Below are positions 35,571 through 43,953 of a DNA stretch of 64,000 nt, one piece after another; position 1 is the first letter of the stretch, and every line of letters begins with the position of its first letter. The stretch lies in assembly GCF_019195455.1 (NCBI RefSeq), contig NZ_JAIMBW010000001.1, positions 3,128,001 through 3,192,000 of the forward strand, read 5' to 3'. Source of the DNA: Gymnodinialimonas phycosphaerae. GTDB lineage: Bacteria > Pseudomonadota > Alphaproteobacteria > Rhodobacterales > Rhodobacteraceae. The notes below the pieces were generated by a model. It searched no databases, had not been told where the DNA came from, and saw only the letters and a program-made list of their open reading frames with translations. The position numbers and the translations under genes were made by a program.

Positions 35571-36878
35571 TTGTTCGATTTCGATATGCTCGGCCTGAAG
35601 CCGATTCTTGCCAAGACCCTGAAAGAAGCCGGGTTCACTGAACCCACCCCGATCCAGAATCAGGCGATTCCCCTCGCACTCGACGGCCACGACATCATGG
35701 GTCTGGCCCAGACCGGCACCGGCAAGACGCTGGCCTTTGGTCTGCCACTGATGGAGCATCTGCTATCGCTCCATGGCAAGCCCGAGCCGAAGACCGCCCG
35801 CGCCCTGATCCTTGCCCCTACGCGTGAGCTGGTGAACCAGATCGCCGATAACCTGCGGGTATTCTCCAATTCCACGCCGGTGAAGATCACCACCGTTGTC
35901 GGCGGCCAAAGCATTGGCCGTCAGATCAGCGTCCTGTCGCGGGGCACCGATATCCTTGTTGCGACGCCGGGCCGCCTGATGGACTTGATGGACCGGCGCG
36001 CGATTGACCTGTCGACCGTGAAGCACCTTGTGCTGGATGAAGCCGACCAAATGCTCGACATGGGCTTCATCCATGCCCTGCGCAAAATTGCGCCCGCACT
36101 GGGGACGCCGCGCCAGACGATGCTGTTCTCGGCCACGATGCCGAAGCAGATGGAAGAACTGGCAGGGGCCTACCTGACCAACCCCAAGAAGGTGCAGGTC
36201 TCGCCCCCCGGAAAAGCCGCCGACAAGGTCACGCAGGAGGTGCATTTCATGCCCAAGCCCGCGAAACCGGCCGCGCTGCGCAAAGTCCTTAGCACCGACC
36301 CAGAGGCGCTGGCGCTGGTGTTCGGGCGCACGAAGCATGGCTGTGAAAAGCTGATGAAGGGCCTTGTGGCCGATGGGTTCAACGCGGCCTCCATCCACGG
36401 CAACAAATCGCAGGGTCAGCGCGACCGCGCGATCAAGGCGTTCCGTGACGGGCAAGTGAAGATCCTCGTGGCGACCGACGTCGCCGCGCGCGGTATCGAC
36501 ATTCCAGGCGTGGCTTATGTCATCAACTATGAATTGCCCGACACGCCCGACAACTACGTGCACCGCATCGGCCGGACCGCGCGCGCCGGTCGTGAGGGGG
36601 AGGCGATTGCCTTTTGCTCTGCCGAGGAAGTGGATCTGTTGGTTCAGATCGAGAAGGTCATGAAGATGTCCATCCCCGTGGGCTCTGGCACACGGCCCGA
36701 GGCGGTGAAGGCTGACAAGCCCCAGCGCGGGGGCGGCGGGCGTCGTCGTGGCGGCGGGGGCGGTGGTCGCCCCGGTGGCGGCGGTGGCGGTGGGGCCGGG
36801 CGCAAGCCTCAAGGCGCCAATGGCCCAGGTGGCAAGGCGCGCAAACCGCGCCGTCCGCGTCGTAGCAAAGCGGCCTGA
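35571..36878 (+). CDS. DEAD-box RNA helicase, RhlE-like
   Basis: 435 residues if translation starts at the TTG at 35571 (AGGA six bases upstream, giving MFDFDMLGLKPIL); an ATG at 35586 is the alternative. Helicase motifs are PIQNQAIPLAL (Q), AQTGTGKT (I), PTRELVNQ (Ia), TPGR (Ib), VLDEADQMLDMGF (II), FSATMPKQ (III), and ATDVAARGIDI and HRIGRTARAGREG (V-VI). The tail from about 390 is Gly/Arg-rich, then Lys/Arg-rich, and binds RNA. It unwinds RNA duplexes in ribosome assembly or mRNA decay, often under cold stress. Confidence 0.93.
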   Translation: MFDFDMLGLKPILAKTLKEAGFTEPTPIQNQAIPLALDGHDIMGLAQTGTGKTLAFGLPLMEHLLSLHGKPEPKTARALILAPTRELVNQIADNLRVFSNSTPVKITTVVGGQSIGRQISVLSRGTDILVATPGRLMDLMDRRAIDLSTVKHLVLDEADQMLDMGFIHALRKIAPALGTPRQTMLFSATMPKQMEELAGAYLTNPKKVQVSPPGKAADKVTQEVHFMPKPAKPAALRKVLSTDPEALALVFGRTKHGCEKLMKGLVADGFNAASIHGNKSQGQRDRAIKAFRDGQVKILVATDVAARGIDIPGVAYVINYELPDTPDNYVHRIGRTARAGREGEAIAFCSAEEVDLLVQIEKVMKMSIPVGSGTRPEAVKADKPQRGGGGRRRGGGGGGRPGGGGGGGAGRKPQGANGPGGKARKPRRPRRSKAA

Positions 36879-36895
36879 CTCAACATACAATGAAA

Positions 36896-36922
36896 GGGCG
36901 GCCTCAAGCGGGCCGCTCTTTT
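36896..36922. terminator. Bidirectional terminator between helicase and MFS gene
   Basis: GGGCGGCC (36896-36903) pairs with GGCCGCTC (36911-36918), one G-U, followed by TTTT on the plus strand, with AAA before the stem serving as U-tract on the other strand. The 3' arm lies inside the last codons of the MFS gene. Confidence 0.75.
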
Positions 36923-38076
36923 GCCATTGCATAGACGGCAAGCCCCAAAAGGATCGCCACGCCAAAGATCGCGAAAAGCGCGCCATAGGCGGCGATCGGG
37001 CCCAAGGACCCGCTTAACGCGCCGTGGGTGGGCCCCGAGGCAAACTGCATCACCCCCGCGCCGCCCATTCCGAACAGGTTCATCAGGCTCACCCCGCGCC
37101 CCGTCAGATGCGACGGCAAGAAGCCGCGCCCATGGGCCATGACAGCCGGGTAGGACGCGCCGAACGTCCCGATCGCGACGAACATCGCAACGGCAATCCC
37201 GAAGGTCGCAGGCGGCACGACGAAGAACGCCAGGCAAAGAACCGCAACAAGGGCGTTGCCCAGTAGTATGCCCCCCTTGCGGCTGCCGAACCTGTCGGCC
37301 ACGCCGTAAAGGAAGTTGCCCGCGACCATGGCCAGGCCCATCGCAAGGGTTGCGAAACCCACCTGTTGCAGGGTCGCGTCAAAGACCTCACTGACATAGG
37401 GGCTGATCCAAAGGCCCCGAATTCCCGCCGTGGGGGCGTAACAGATGAACATGCCGACGTAGATCGGCCAAAGCGCCCTGATGCGCAGTAGCTCCACAAA
37501 GCTGCCGCGCGCCTCGCCCTCTGGCTTTGGGGGGTCCCGCAGGAAAAGAAGGATGCCGAGGGCGACAACCAGCGTGAAGCCGGTCGTGGCCCACAGGGTT
37601 TCGCGCCAGCCGAAACTATCCACCACCCACGCCAGCGGCGCGGCGGACAGGATATTCCCCAGCGAGCTGACCCCAACGGTGACGCCCGCGAGGGTTCCGA
37701 AGACCGCCGCCGAGAACGTCCGCGCGAAGATGTAGTAGGTCGCCATCAGGATCGGAGAGCACCCGATGCCGATCAACGCCATGGCAAGGATAATGCCGCC
37801 CGGACCCTGCGCCAGGGCGAAGGTCGCGCAGCCGCCAACCGCGCCAAGGATGAACAGCGCCGATGCCGTGCGGCGCGGGCCAAGCGTGTCGAGCGCCCAC
37901 CCAACGGGCAGCTGCATCAAGGCGAAGGTGGCGAACCAAAGGCCCGACGCGGTGGCAAGGTCTATGGTGGTAGCGCCAAGGTCCGTTGTCAGGACCGGGG
38001 CCAGCACCGCGAGGAACGCGCGGAAGAACTGGCTTAGGCAGTAGGCCGCGATCAGGAAGGTCAGGCCGATTCGCAT
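36904..38076 (-). CDS. MFS transporter
   Basis: 390 residues from MRIGLTFLIAAYCLSQFFRAF, with GGAGGG before the ATG and twelve hydrophobic helices. The motif GWALDTLGPRRTASALFI between helices 2 and 3 is the MFS signature. The type resembles the cyanate/organic-anion transporter branch (CP or NNP-like families), but substrate cannot be assigned. It is convergent with the helicase and divergent from the iron-binding protein gene. Confidence 0.88.
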   Translation of the reverse strand: MRIGLTFLIAAYCLSQFFRAFLAVLAPVLTTDLGATTIDLATASGLWFATFALMQLPVGWALDTLGPRRTASALFILGAVGGCATFALAQGPGGIILAMALIGIGCSPILMATYYIFARTFSAAVFGTLAGVTVGVSSLGNILSAAPLAWVVDSFGWRETLWATTGFTLVVALGILLFLRDPPKPEGEARGSFVELLRIRALWPIYVGMFICYAPTAGIRGLWISPYVSEVFDATLQQVGFATLAMGLAMVAGNFLYGVADRFGSRKGGILLGNALVAVLCLAFFVVPPATFGIAVAMFVAIGTFGASYPAVMAHGRGFLPSHLTGRGVSLMNLFGMGGAGVMQFASGPTHGALSGSLGPIAAYGALFAIFGVAILLGLAVYAMAKERPA

Positions 38077-38098
38077 GGTGGCCCTCCGTTTCAAACAG

Positions 38099-38132
38099 CC
38101 CCTCCTCGGGAGCCTAAGCTCCCTCCTCGCAG
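38099..38132. repeat. 34-bp CTCCTCG-flanked hairpin element, intergenic copy
   Basis: It has the same flanks as the element at 31862-31895 (CCCCTCCTCGGG and CCTCCTCGCAG). The core GGGAGC (38108-38113) pairs perfectly with GCTCCC (38118-38123) around loop CTAA. It lies 23 bases upstream of the MFS start in the gap before the iron-binding protein gene. Confidence 0.75.
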
Positions 38133-38235
38133 GGACAACCGCGAAGTTCTGTAGCGACGATGAAGGCCTGCTTGTCTGGTGCGACATCTTTTATCAGAGT
38201 GTTTTTGTCGGAATAGTCTTGACGAAGCCCGGAGG

Positions 38236-38270
38236 TTGCAGTCAAAGATCGCCTGAGTATTTTAGTCAGG
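38236..38270 (+). promoter_or_regulatory. fbpA promoter with RirA-type (IRO) operator
   Basis: A -35-like TTGCAG (38236-38241) and -10-like TATTTT (38258-38263) are 16 bases apart. The dyad CCTGA (38252-38256) and TCAGG (38266-38270) overlaps the -10 and reads TGA-N9-TCA, the IRO box bound by the iron regulator RirA in rhizobia and related alphaproteobacteria. It lies 19 bases before the start codon of an Fe(III)-binding protein gene, an apt target. Confidence 0.6.
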
Positions 38271-38288
38271 AACAAAACGGAGCTTTCC

Positions 38289-39308
38289 ATGACCCGCACG
38301 ATCTCTCTGCTTCTGGGCACGACGGTGGCCCTTTCCGCCGCCACCGCGGCACAGGCGCAGGAACTGAACCTGTATTCCTCGCGCCACTACGAGACGGATG
38401 AGCGTCTGTACTCGGATTTCACCGATCTGACTGGCATCACCATCAACCGGATCGAGGGCAACGCCGATGAGCTGATCGCGCGGATGGGTGCCGAGGGCGC
38501 GAATTCGCCTGCCGATGTGTTCCTGACCGTCGATACCTCGCGCCTGCAACGCGCCGCTGACATGGGCGTGCTGCAACCACTGGAGAACGCGCTACTGGAA
38601 GAGCGTATCCCCGCCAACCTGCGCGATGACGATGGCATGTGGTTCGGCTTCTCACAGCGCGCACGGATCATTTTCTACGACACCGAGCGTGTGGCAAACC
38701 CACCTCAAACCTACCTGGAGCTTGCCGACCCGGCCTATGAAGGCATGATCTGCATCCGGTCCTCCACCAACACCTACAACCAGACACTGCTGGCTGCGAT
38801 GATCGAGAACCACGGTGAGGAAGCCGCGCGCGAATGGGCCGCTGGCATCGTCGCCAACATGGCGCGTGATCCCCAGGGCGGTGACACCGACCAGCTGCGC
38901 GGGCTGGTCTCGGGCGAATGCGATATCTCGGTCTCCAACACCTATTACATGGCCCGCGCGATCCGTCGCGACGTGGAAGCGTTGAGCGCCGAGGACCGCG
39001 CTACCATCGGCTGGGTGTTCCCGGACCAGGGCGGCAACGGCGCCCACGTGAACTTGTCGGGCGGCGGCATCGCGGCCCATGCGCCGAACATGGAAGCGGC
39101 GGTGGCCTTCATGGAGTACCTCGCCTCGGAGCAGGCGCAGGAATACTTCAGCGCGGGCAACGATGAATACCCCGTCGTCGAAGGCGTGGCGATTGCGCCC
39201 TCCGCGATGGAGTTGGGCGAATTCGAGGCCGACGATGTCAGCCTGGCCGCTGTGGCAGCGAACCTTCCGCTGGCGCAGCAGATCTTCAACGACGTCGGGT
39301 GGGAATAA
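38289..39308 (+). CDS. fbpA: Iron(III) ABC transporter substrate-binding protein
   Basis: 339 residues with a signal peptide (MTRTISLLLGTTVALSAATAAQA). The mature start QELNLYSSRHYETDERLYSDF is typical of the FutA1/FbpA/IdiA group. The tandem tyrosines 219-220 (SNTYYMAR) plus Tyr34 fit Fe(III) coordination. It delivers iron in the periplasm to a membrane permease; a matching permease gene is at 51511-53187, 12 kb away, but the ATPase is not in the window. A RirA-like box lies in its promoter, and a bidirectional terminator follows. Confidence 0.92.
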   Translation: MTRTISLLLGTTVALSAATAAQAQELNLYSSRHYETDERLYSDFTDLTGITINRIEGNADELIARMGAEGANSPADVFLTVDTSRLQRAADMGVLQPLENALLEERIPANLRDDDGMWFGFSQRARIIFYDTERVANPPQTYLELADPAYEGMICIRSSTNTYNQTLLAAMIENHGEEAAREWAAGIVANMARDPQGGDTDQLRGLVSGECDISVSNTYYMARAIRRDVEALSAEDRATIGWVFPDQGGNGAHVNLSGGGIAAHAPNMEAAVAFMEYLASEQAQEYFSAGNDEYPVVEGVAIAPSAMELGEFEADDVSLAAVAANLPLAQQIFNDVGWE

Positions 39309-39367
39309 TCCCAGCGGCTTTATCGTGGCCTTGGTAGTGACGGAATAACTACAGGATAATCATCCCG

Positions 39368-39395
39368 AAAAGGCGCCCCTAACCGGGCGCCTTTT
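39368..39395. terminator. Bidirectional terminator after fbpA
   Basis: AAAAGGCGCCC (39368-39378) and GGGCGCCTTTT (39385-39395) form a perfect stem with loop CTAACC, with A and U runs on both sides. It ends fbpA and, on the other strand, the MFS gene whose stop codon lies in the loop. Confidence 0.85.
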
Positions 39396-40611
39396 GCGTT
39401 TGAAGGCGTACGGTCCAAAACATCACTGGAAGCAGCGCCAGGGACAGCGCGATACACCAGATCCCCTGCGCCACCCCTTGATCGGGGTAGGTGACGCCTT
39501 GGTCGATGAACCACCCGGTGATCCCCGGTCCGATGGCCGTGGCGAACACCATGATCGCGGTGGCAATCGACCGGACAGAGCCCAGATGGTTGGTCCCGAA
39601 CAGCGTCGGCAAGAGCGTTCCCGCCAGCGCCGCCGCCATGCCTTGCGTCACCCCCACCAAAGTCAGCGCCACAGCCCATCCCAAGGGCGTCTCGGCAGGG
39701 CCGATCAGGAACATGCCAAGGCCCATGGGGATCAATACGAAGGGCATCAAGCGGGCCGGGCCAAAGCGGTCCGCGGCCCACCCGGCGACGAGGCCCATGG
39801 TCACGCTGGCCGTCGCATAGGTCATGTAGCTGGGGGCCATCGCGGTCAGGGTCCAGCCCTTCACCTCTGCCACGTGGACGGCGTGGAAGAAGACCACAGT
39901 GCCGATGAAACCCGGCGTCAGCAGCAACGGCACGAAGGCGTAAAACAGCGGGTGGGCCAGGACTTCGCCCCGCGTCCAGTGTTTCCCAAAAAGGCCCGGC
40001 GCGCCTTGGCCACCGTTCGATCCCTTGGGCGATCGGTCCTGGGCGAGCAACCATATCAGCAGGGGGATCAGGACAAAGGCGATGACCGCCGCCGCGACGC
40101 CCCATGTGGCCCGCCACCCCACGGTGGCGATGATCAGGATGGTGACAAGCGGCAAAAGCGCCTCGCCCACCGGGTAGCCGAGGTTGGTGATCGCCATGGC
40201 GCGGCCCCGCGTCGCCACAAACCAGCGGGCCATGGCGGTGGCTTTCATGTGGGTCATCATGCCCTGCCCACAGAATCGCAGCAGGAACACAGACACCAGC
40301 AACACCCAGATCGACGAGCTGACTGCCATCAGCACACAGGCGAGTGCGAAGACGCCGGTGACGATGACAGCAAGGCGCGACAGGGGCACGGTGTCCGCGC
40401 GCCCGCCGAACAGAATCAGAAGGCACGCCGAAGAGACGGTGGCGATTGTGTAGATCCCGCCCCATTGGCCATCCGTCAGTCCGTAAGCCTCGCGGATTTC
40501 ACCGGCGAAGAGCGCGATGAAATAGGTTTGCCCGAAAGAGGAGCCAAGCCCAAGCAGAAGCCCGGTGGCAAGCCAGCGTGCGTTTTCGCGAAGGAAGGAC
40601 ACGCCGCTCAT
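39379..40611 (-). CDS. MFS transporter
   Basis: 410 residues from MSGVSFLRENARWLATGLLLGLGSSFGQTYFIALFAGEIREAYGL. Twelve membrane helices; the segment FGGRADTVPLSRLAVIVTG is the MFS loop 2-3 motif and the second copy is GWAADRFGPARLMPFVLIP. It resembles the oxalate/formate-monocarboxylate antiporter-like branch, but the substrate is not determinable from sequence. The start avoids an upstream 46-residue extension made of low-complexity GRPIDRPI-type residues. No operon partner. Confidence 0.87.
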   Translation of the reverse strand: MSGVSFLRENARWLATGLLLGLGSSFGQTYFIALFAGEIREAYGLTDGQWGGIYTIATVSSACLLILFGGRADTVPLSRLAVIVTGVFALACVLMAVSSSIWVLLVSVFLLRFCGQGMMTHMKATAMARWFVATRGRAMAITNLGYPVGEALLPLVTILIIATVGWRATWGVAAAVIAFVLIPLLIWLLAQDRSPKGSNGGQGAPGLFGKHWTRGEVLAHPLFYAFVPLLLTPGFIGTVVFFHAVHVAEVKGWTLTAMAPSYMTYATASVTMGLVAGWAADRFGPARLMPFVLIPMGLGMFLIGPAETPLGWAVALTLVGVTQGMAAALAGTLLPTLFGTNHLGSVRSIATAIMVFATAIGPGITGWFIDQGVTYPDQGVAQGIWCIALSLALLPVMFWTVRLQTQKAPG

Positions 40612-40622
40612 GGGTTTGACAT

Positions 40623-40661
40623 GCCGCCCGATTGACCACCTGATCGGCCGCCCGATTGACC
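40623..40661. repeat. Two 15-bp direct repeats
   Basis: GCCGCCCGATTGACC occurs at 40623-40637 and 40647-40661, 24 bases apart start to start, upstream of the MFS start on the minus strand. The repeat could be a tandem regulator site or slippage product. Confidence 0.5.
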
Positions 40662-40687
40662 GACCACAGCAAGATCCCCAGGTGACT

Positions 40688-41281
40688 TCACTCGCCGCCC
40701 AGACCGATGGCGCCCAGAAGCCGCTGAAACAGGCCCTCGGGTTGTGCACGGGGGAGCACCGGCGTCAGTTGGCCTCCGTTCAGGAAGCCTTCGTAAGCCT
40801 CGTCGCCGGCCCCGATCTGACGGGGGACAAATGTCCCGAATTGCGCGGACAGGCCCACCTGCACGCCTGCGTCCCCCTCGGGCAGGGTCGCGCCGACGGT
40901 CAGCAGGGAATCGCGTGGCAACTCGGGGTCGCCCACACCGGGGATCTGGACCGAGATGATCTCGGGCGTCAGTCGCTCTCCGTCCACCTCGATGATGACG
41001 CCGCGCGCGATACGGCTCCAGGCGGCGCGCAACTCGGCCTCCAGCTCGGCGGGCTGCATCGCGCGCAAACGGTCATAGATGACGGACTCGGGCGCGTCGT
41101 TGGTGTTGTTTACAGCACTCAGATCAATGCCAGAGATCAGCGCCTCCAGCGTCGCCCGCATCGACAGGGTGACTTGGTCTTGCCCAACCTCGACATCGGC
41201 GATCGTGGGGCGCACTTCATGGGCCCAAGCTGGCAGAACCGTGAAGACCAGCGCCATTGACAGTGCCAAGCGCCGCAGCAT
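40688..41281 (-). CDS. Exported protein, HupE/UreJ N-terminal-like
   Basis: 197 residues from MLRRLALSMALVFTVLPAWAHEVRPTIADVEV, a signal peptide followed by the His-rich first mature residues typical of the extracytoplasmic part of HupE/UreJ_2 nickel/cobalt transporters. Segments DAPESVIYDRLRAMQPAELEAELRAAW and FGTFVPRQIGAGDEAYEGFLNGGQ resemble that domain. The membrane channel half of HupE is absent; only a soluble domain and a short hydrophobic tail (LLGAIGLGGE) remain. It is divergent from a DUF4198 gene with 32 bases between. Confidence 0.7.
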   Translation of the reverse strand: MLRRLALSMALVFTVLPAWAHEVRPTIADVEVGQDQVTLSMRATLEALISGIDLSAVNNTNDAPESVIYDRLRAMQPAELEAELRAAWSRIARGVIIEVDGERLTPEIISVQIPGVGDPELPRDSLLTVGATLPEGDAGVQVGLSAQFGTFVPRQIGAGDEAYEGFLNGGQLTPVLPRAQPEGLFQRLLGAIGLGGE

Positions 41282-41313
41282 GGTTAGGACAACCATTGAA
41301 AAGGACCCCTCTG

Positions 41314-42120
41314 ATGAAATCCGTGTATCTGGCGCTAGTAATCGCGGCTCTGGCTGTGACTGACAAGGCCACCGCCCATGAATTCTGGATCGACCCGCAG
41401 GATTTCACCGTTGAAGTGGGTGACGCACTTCTTGCCGATCTGCGCGTCGGGCAAGAGTTTTCAGGCGCCGCGATGAGCTATCTGCCCCGTAACTTCGACA
41501 CCTTCACCGTGATAAACGGCGGCGCCGTGATCGCGGTTGAGGGCCGTTTTGGCGATATCCCGGCATTGAACATGGGCGGCCTGAACGATGGCCTTGCGGT
41601 CATCGTGCATCAGACCACCGCCAATCAGCTTACCTGGTCCGAGTGGGAGCGTTTCCTCAACTTCGCCATCCACAAGGACCTGGGCGACGTCACCGCAATG
41701 CACGAAGCCCGCAACCTCAGCCAGGAGGACGTGACCGAGGATTACATCCGCTATGCCAAATCCCTTGTCGCCGTGGGCGACGGCGCAGGCGATGACGTCC
41801 GCGTGGGGCTGCGCGCCGAACTGGTGGCGCTGTCGAATCCCTACACCGATGTCACCGAAGGCGGCATCCCGATGCAGCTTTGGTACGACAACGCCCTTCA
41901 GCCCGACTACCAGGTAGAGTTGTTTGCCGAAGATGCAGAGGGGGAGGTGACAATCACCTACCACCGCACGGATTCCGAAGGTGTCGTGCTGCTGCCCGTC
42001 GTGCCCGGCATGACCTACATGGCCGACGCAGTTTTCCTTGAGGCGGTAGAGCCCGCGTCAGAGGGCGACGCGATCTGGGTGACGCATTGGGCGAACATGA
42101 CGTTCTCGACCGCAGAGTAG
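41314..42120 (+). CDS. Exported DUF4198 (nickel/cobalt-uptake-like) protein
   Basis: 268 residues from [37 protein letters not shown]. Signal peptide, then the AHEFWI start that defines DUF4198 periplasmic proteins, some of which accompany TonB-dependent Ni or Co uptake. The C-terminal part is beta-rich ([43 protein letters not shown]). It shares a 32-base divergent gap with the HupE-like gene, so overlapping promoters and joint control are likely. Actual metal unknown. Confidence 0.85.
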   Translation: MKSVYLALVIAALAVTDKATAHEFWIDPQDFTVEVGDALLADLRVGQEFSGAAMSYLPRNFDTFTVINGGAVIAVEGRFGDIPALNMGGLNDGLAVIVHQTTANQLTWSEWERFLNFAIHKDLGDVTAMHEARNLSQEDVTEDYIRYAKSLVAVGDGAGDDVRVGLRAELVALSNPYTDVTEGGIPMQLWYDNALQPDYQVELFAEDAEGEVTITYHRTDSEGVVLLPVVPGMTYMADAVFLEAVEPASEGDAIWVTHWANMTFSTAE

Positions 42121-42235
42121 CTGGGGGTGGAATAGCTGGGGGCGGCGCGATTGGCGGCGGAGTAACTGGACGTTCCATCCCTTTGGCGCTACTCCCTGCG
42201 CGAACACGCCCGTATCCATTCAAGGGAGAGCGCCC

Positions 42236-42841
42236 ATGGACAAGTTCACCACTCTGACCGGTATCGCCGCGCCGATGCCCCTGATCAACGTCGACACCGA
42301 CATGATCATTCCAAAGCAGTTCCTCAAGACGATCAAACGCTCTGGGCTTGGCGTGAATCTGTTCGACGAAATGCGCTTCGACGACAATGGAGACGAGATC
42401 CCCGATTTCGTTCTCAACAAGCCCGCCTACCGTGACGCTCAGATCCTTGTCGCGGGTGACAACTTCGGATGTGGCTCGTCGCGCGAGCACGCCCCGTGGG
42501 CGCTGTTGGATTTCGGCATCCGCTGTGTGATCGCACCGTCGTTTGCGGATATTTTCTACAACAACTGCTTCAAGAACGGCATCCTGCCCATCGTTCTGCC
42601 GCAAGAGCAGGTCGATATGCTGATGGACGACGCCGAGCGCGGCGCCAATGCCGTTGTCACCGTCGACCTGGAGAGTCAGACGATCACGGGCCCCGATGGC
42701 GGTTCGATCAGCTTTGAAGTCGACGCTTTCCGCAAGCATTGCCTGATGAATGGCCTCGACGACATCGGCCTGACGATGGAAAAGGCCCCGTCGATCAAGG
42801 CGTTTGAGGCCGAAGCCGCACAGGCGCGCCCCTGGGTCTAG
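42236..42841 (+). CDS. leuD: 3-Isopropylmalate dehydratase small subunit
   Basis: 201 residues. Family motifs: [45 protein letters not shown] and [15 protein letters not shown]. With LeuC (53325-54728) it isomerises 2- to 3-isopropylmalate in leucine synthesis. The usual leuCD operon is broken here: leuC is 11 kb away on the opposite strand. A strong terminator follows. Confidence 0.96.
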   Translation: MDKFTTLTGIAAPMPLINVDTDMIIPKQFLKTIKRSGLGVNLFDEMRFDDNGDEIPDFVLNKPAYRDAQILVAGDNFGCGSSREHAPWALLDFGIRCVIAPSFADIFYNNCFKNGILPIVLPQEQVDMLMDDAERGANAVVTVDLESQTITGPDGGSISFEVDAFRKHCLMNGLDDIGLTMEKAPSIKAFEAEAAQARPWV

Positions 42842-42895
42842 CAGGGGGTTTGACCTCAGATGCTGTGATGCAAAACTGTGACATGTCAGCCCCTT

Positions 42896-42930
42896 AAACG
42901 GCGTCCTTCATCTACGAGGGCGCCGTTTTT
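42896..42930 (+). terminator. Terminator of leuD
   Basis: AAACGGCG (42896-42903) pairs with CGCCGTTT (42921-42928), followed by a T-run to 42930. It lies 54 bases after the leuD stop. Confidence 0.8.
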
Positions 42931-43095
42931 CGTTGCCCCCCTCGGCCAAATTGGGCACAAATGTGTCAAAATAGTGCTCGCAATGGGGGCGATTGATCCA
43001 ATTCACACGAAATTGGACCATTCACGTCACGAAGCGGGACAGAAGGCAAAATAAAGGTGTTGGCACGAACTGACACCATTTTGAGGTAGATTGTA

Positions 43096-43953
43096 GTGTT
43101 CACCAGATTGGTCGGCGCGCTTGTGCGGGCGATAATGATCGTCGTCGTCATTTTGACGCCATCCCTGTTGATTCCAGGGACCGGCGCGGAAGGCGCAAAG
43201 ATGCTGACGCTGGTGGCCTTGGCCTTCGCGATGGTTGTCATGTTCGAATATGGCGCCAAATTCCCCGGCCTGATCGAGTTTCGAGATGCCCCGCCCTTCA
43301 ACCGCATCCGGATCATTTCGCTGTTCCTGATGCTGTTCGGGCTCAGCGTGATCAGCGTCAGTGATCAAGATGGCTCCACCCTGACCGTGGTGATCTTTGC
43401 GCTTGGGTTCCTTGTGGGCCACGCTCTGGATTTCCCGTACAGCCCCCTGCGTTTGATCCTGGATCATCTGCCCGAAGGTGTTGACGCGACTACAGCTGCG
43501 CAAATTCAGGCGATGGCTGGCCTTAGCGTGCTGATCACGCTGCTGTCGCTGTTCCTTTTCGCCGCCTTGGTCCGGCTAGAGCATTGGCCCCACCGAGGCT
43601 CCGCCTTCAACGTCTGGATCAACCTGCCCACTTTTGACCCCACCGCGGGCGGAGATGTTGTGAAAAGGTTAAACCGCGACGGCCGCGTTAACGTTATCTT
43701 TGGAATTTTTGCGCCATTTGTGATCCCGGTGGTGTCTGTCATGAGCGCCAATCAATTGCAGGTGCCCGTGCTTGGGTCACCGCAGACAATGGTATGGGCG
43801 GTGACGATATGGATGCTCCTTCCCCTCAGCCTGATCATGCGGGGTCAGGCCATGCTGCGGATCGCGCGGATGATCCGCGCCCGTCGCGCGCGCCTTGTCG
43901 CCGGGATCGAGGTCGATGGACCCCGTACGGCGCTGTCGTCCTCGGCTGCCTGA
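43096..43953 (+). CDS. Conserved inner-membrane protein, unknown function
   Basis: 285 residues from a GTG start. About six hydrophobic segments (IMIVVVILTPSLLI, MLTLVALAFAMVVMF, IISLFLMLFGLSVISV, VVIFALGFLVGHALDF, LSVLITLLSLFLFAAL, VNVIFGIFAPFVIPVVSVM, MVWAVTIWMLLPLSLIM) with a cytoplasmic Arg-rich tail. It matches no family I recognise with confidence. A following reading frame overlaps its 3' end, so the two are likely cotranscribed. Confidence 0.78.
   Translation: MFTRLVGALVRAIMIVVVILTPSLLIPGTGAEGAKMLTLVALAFAMVVMFEYGAKFPGLIEFRDAPPFNRIRIISLFLMLFGLSVISVSDQDGSTLTVVIFALGFLVGHALDFPYSPLRLILDHLPEGVDATTAAQIQAMAGLSVLITLLSLFLFAALVRLEHWPHRGSAFNVWINLPTFDPTAGGDVVKRLNRDGRVNVIFGIFAPFVIPVVSVMSANQLQVPVLGSPQTMVWAVTIWMLLPLSLIMRGQAMLRIARMIRARRARLVAGIEVDGPRTALSSSAA

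Noticed and set aside
42115..42170. Imperfect GAGTAGCTGGGGGTG-like repeats after the DUF4198 stop
   Set aside because: Only two to three short imperfect copies, not paired and not seen elsewhere; likely low-complexity GC slippage.
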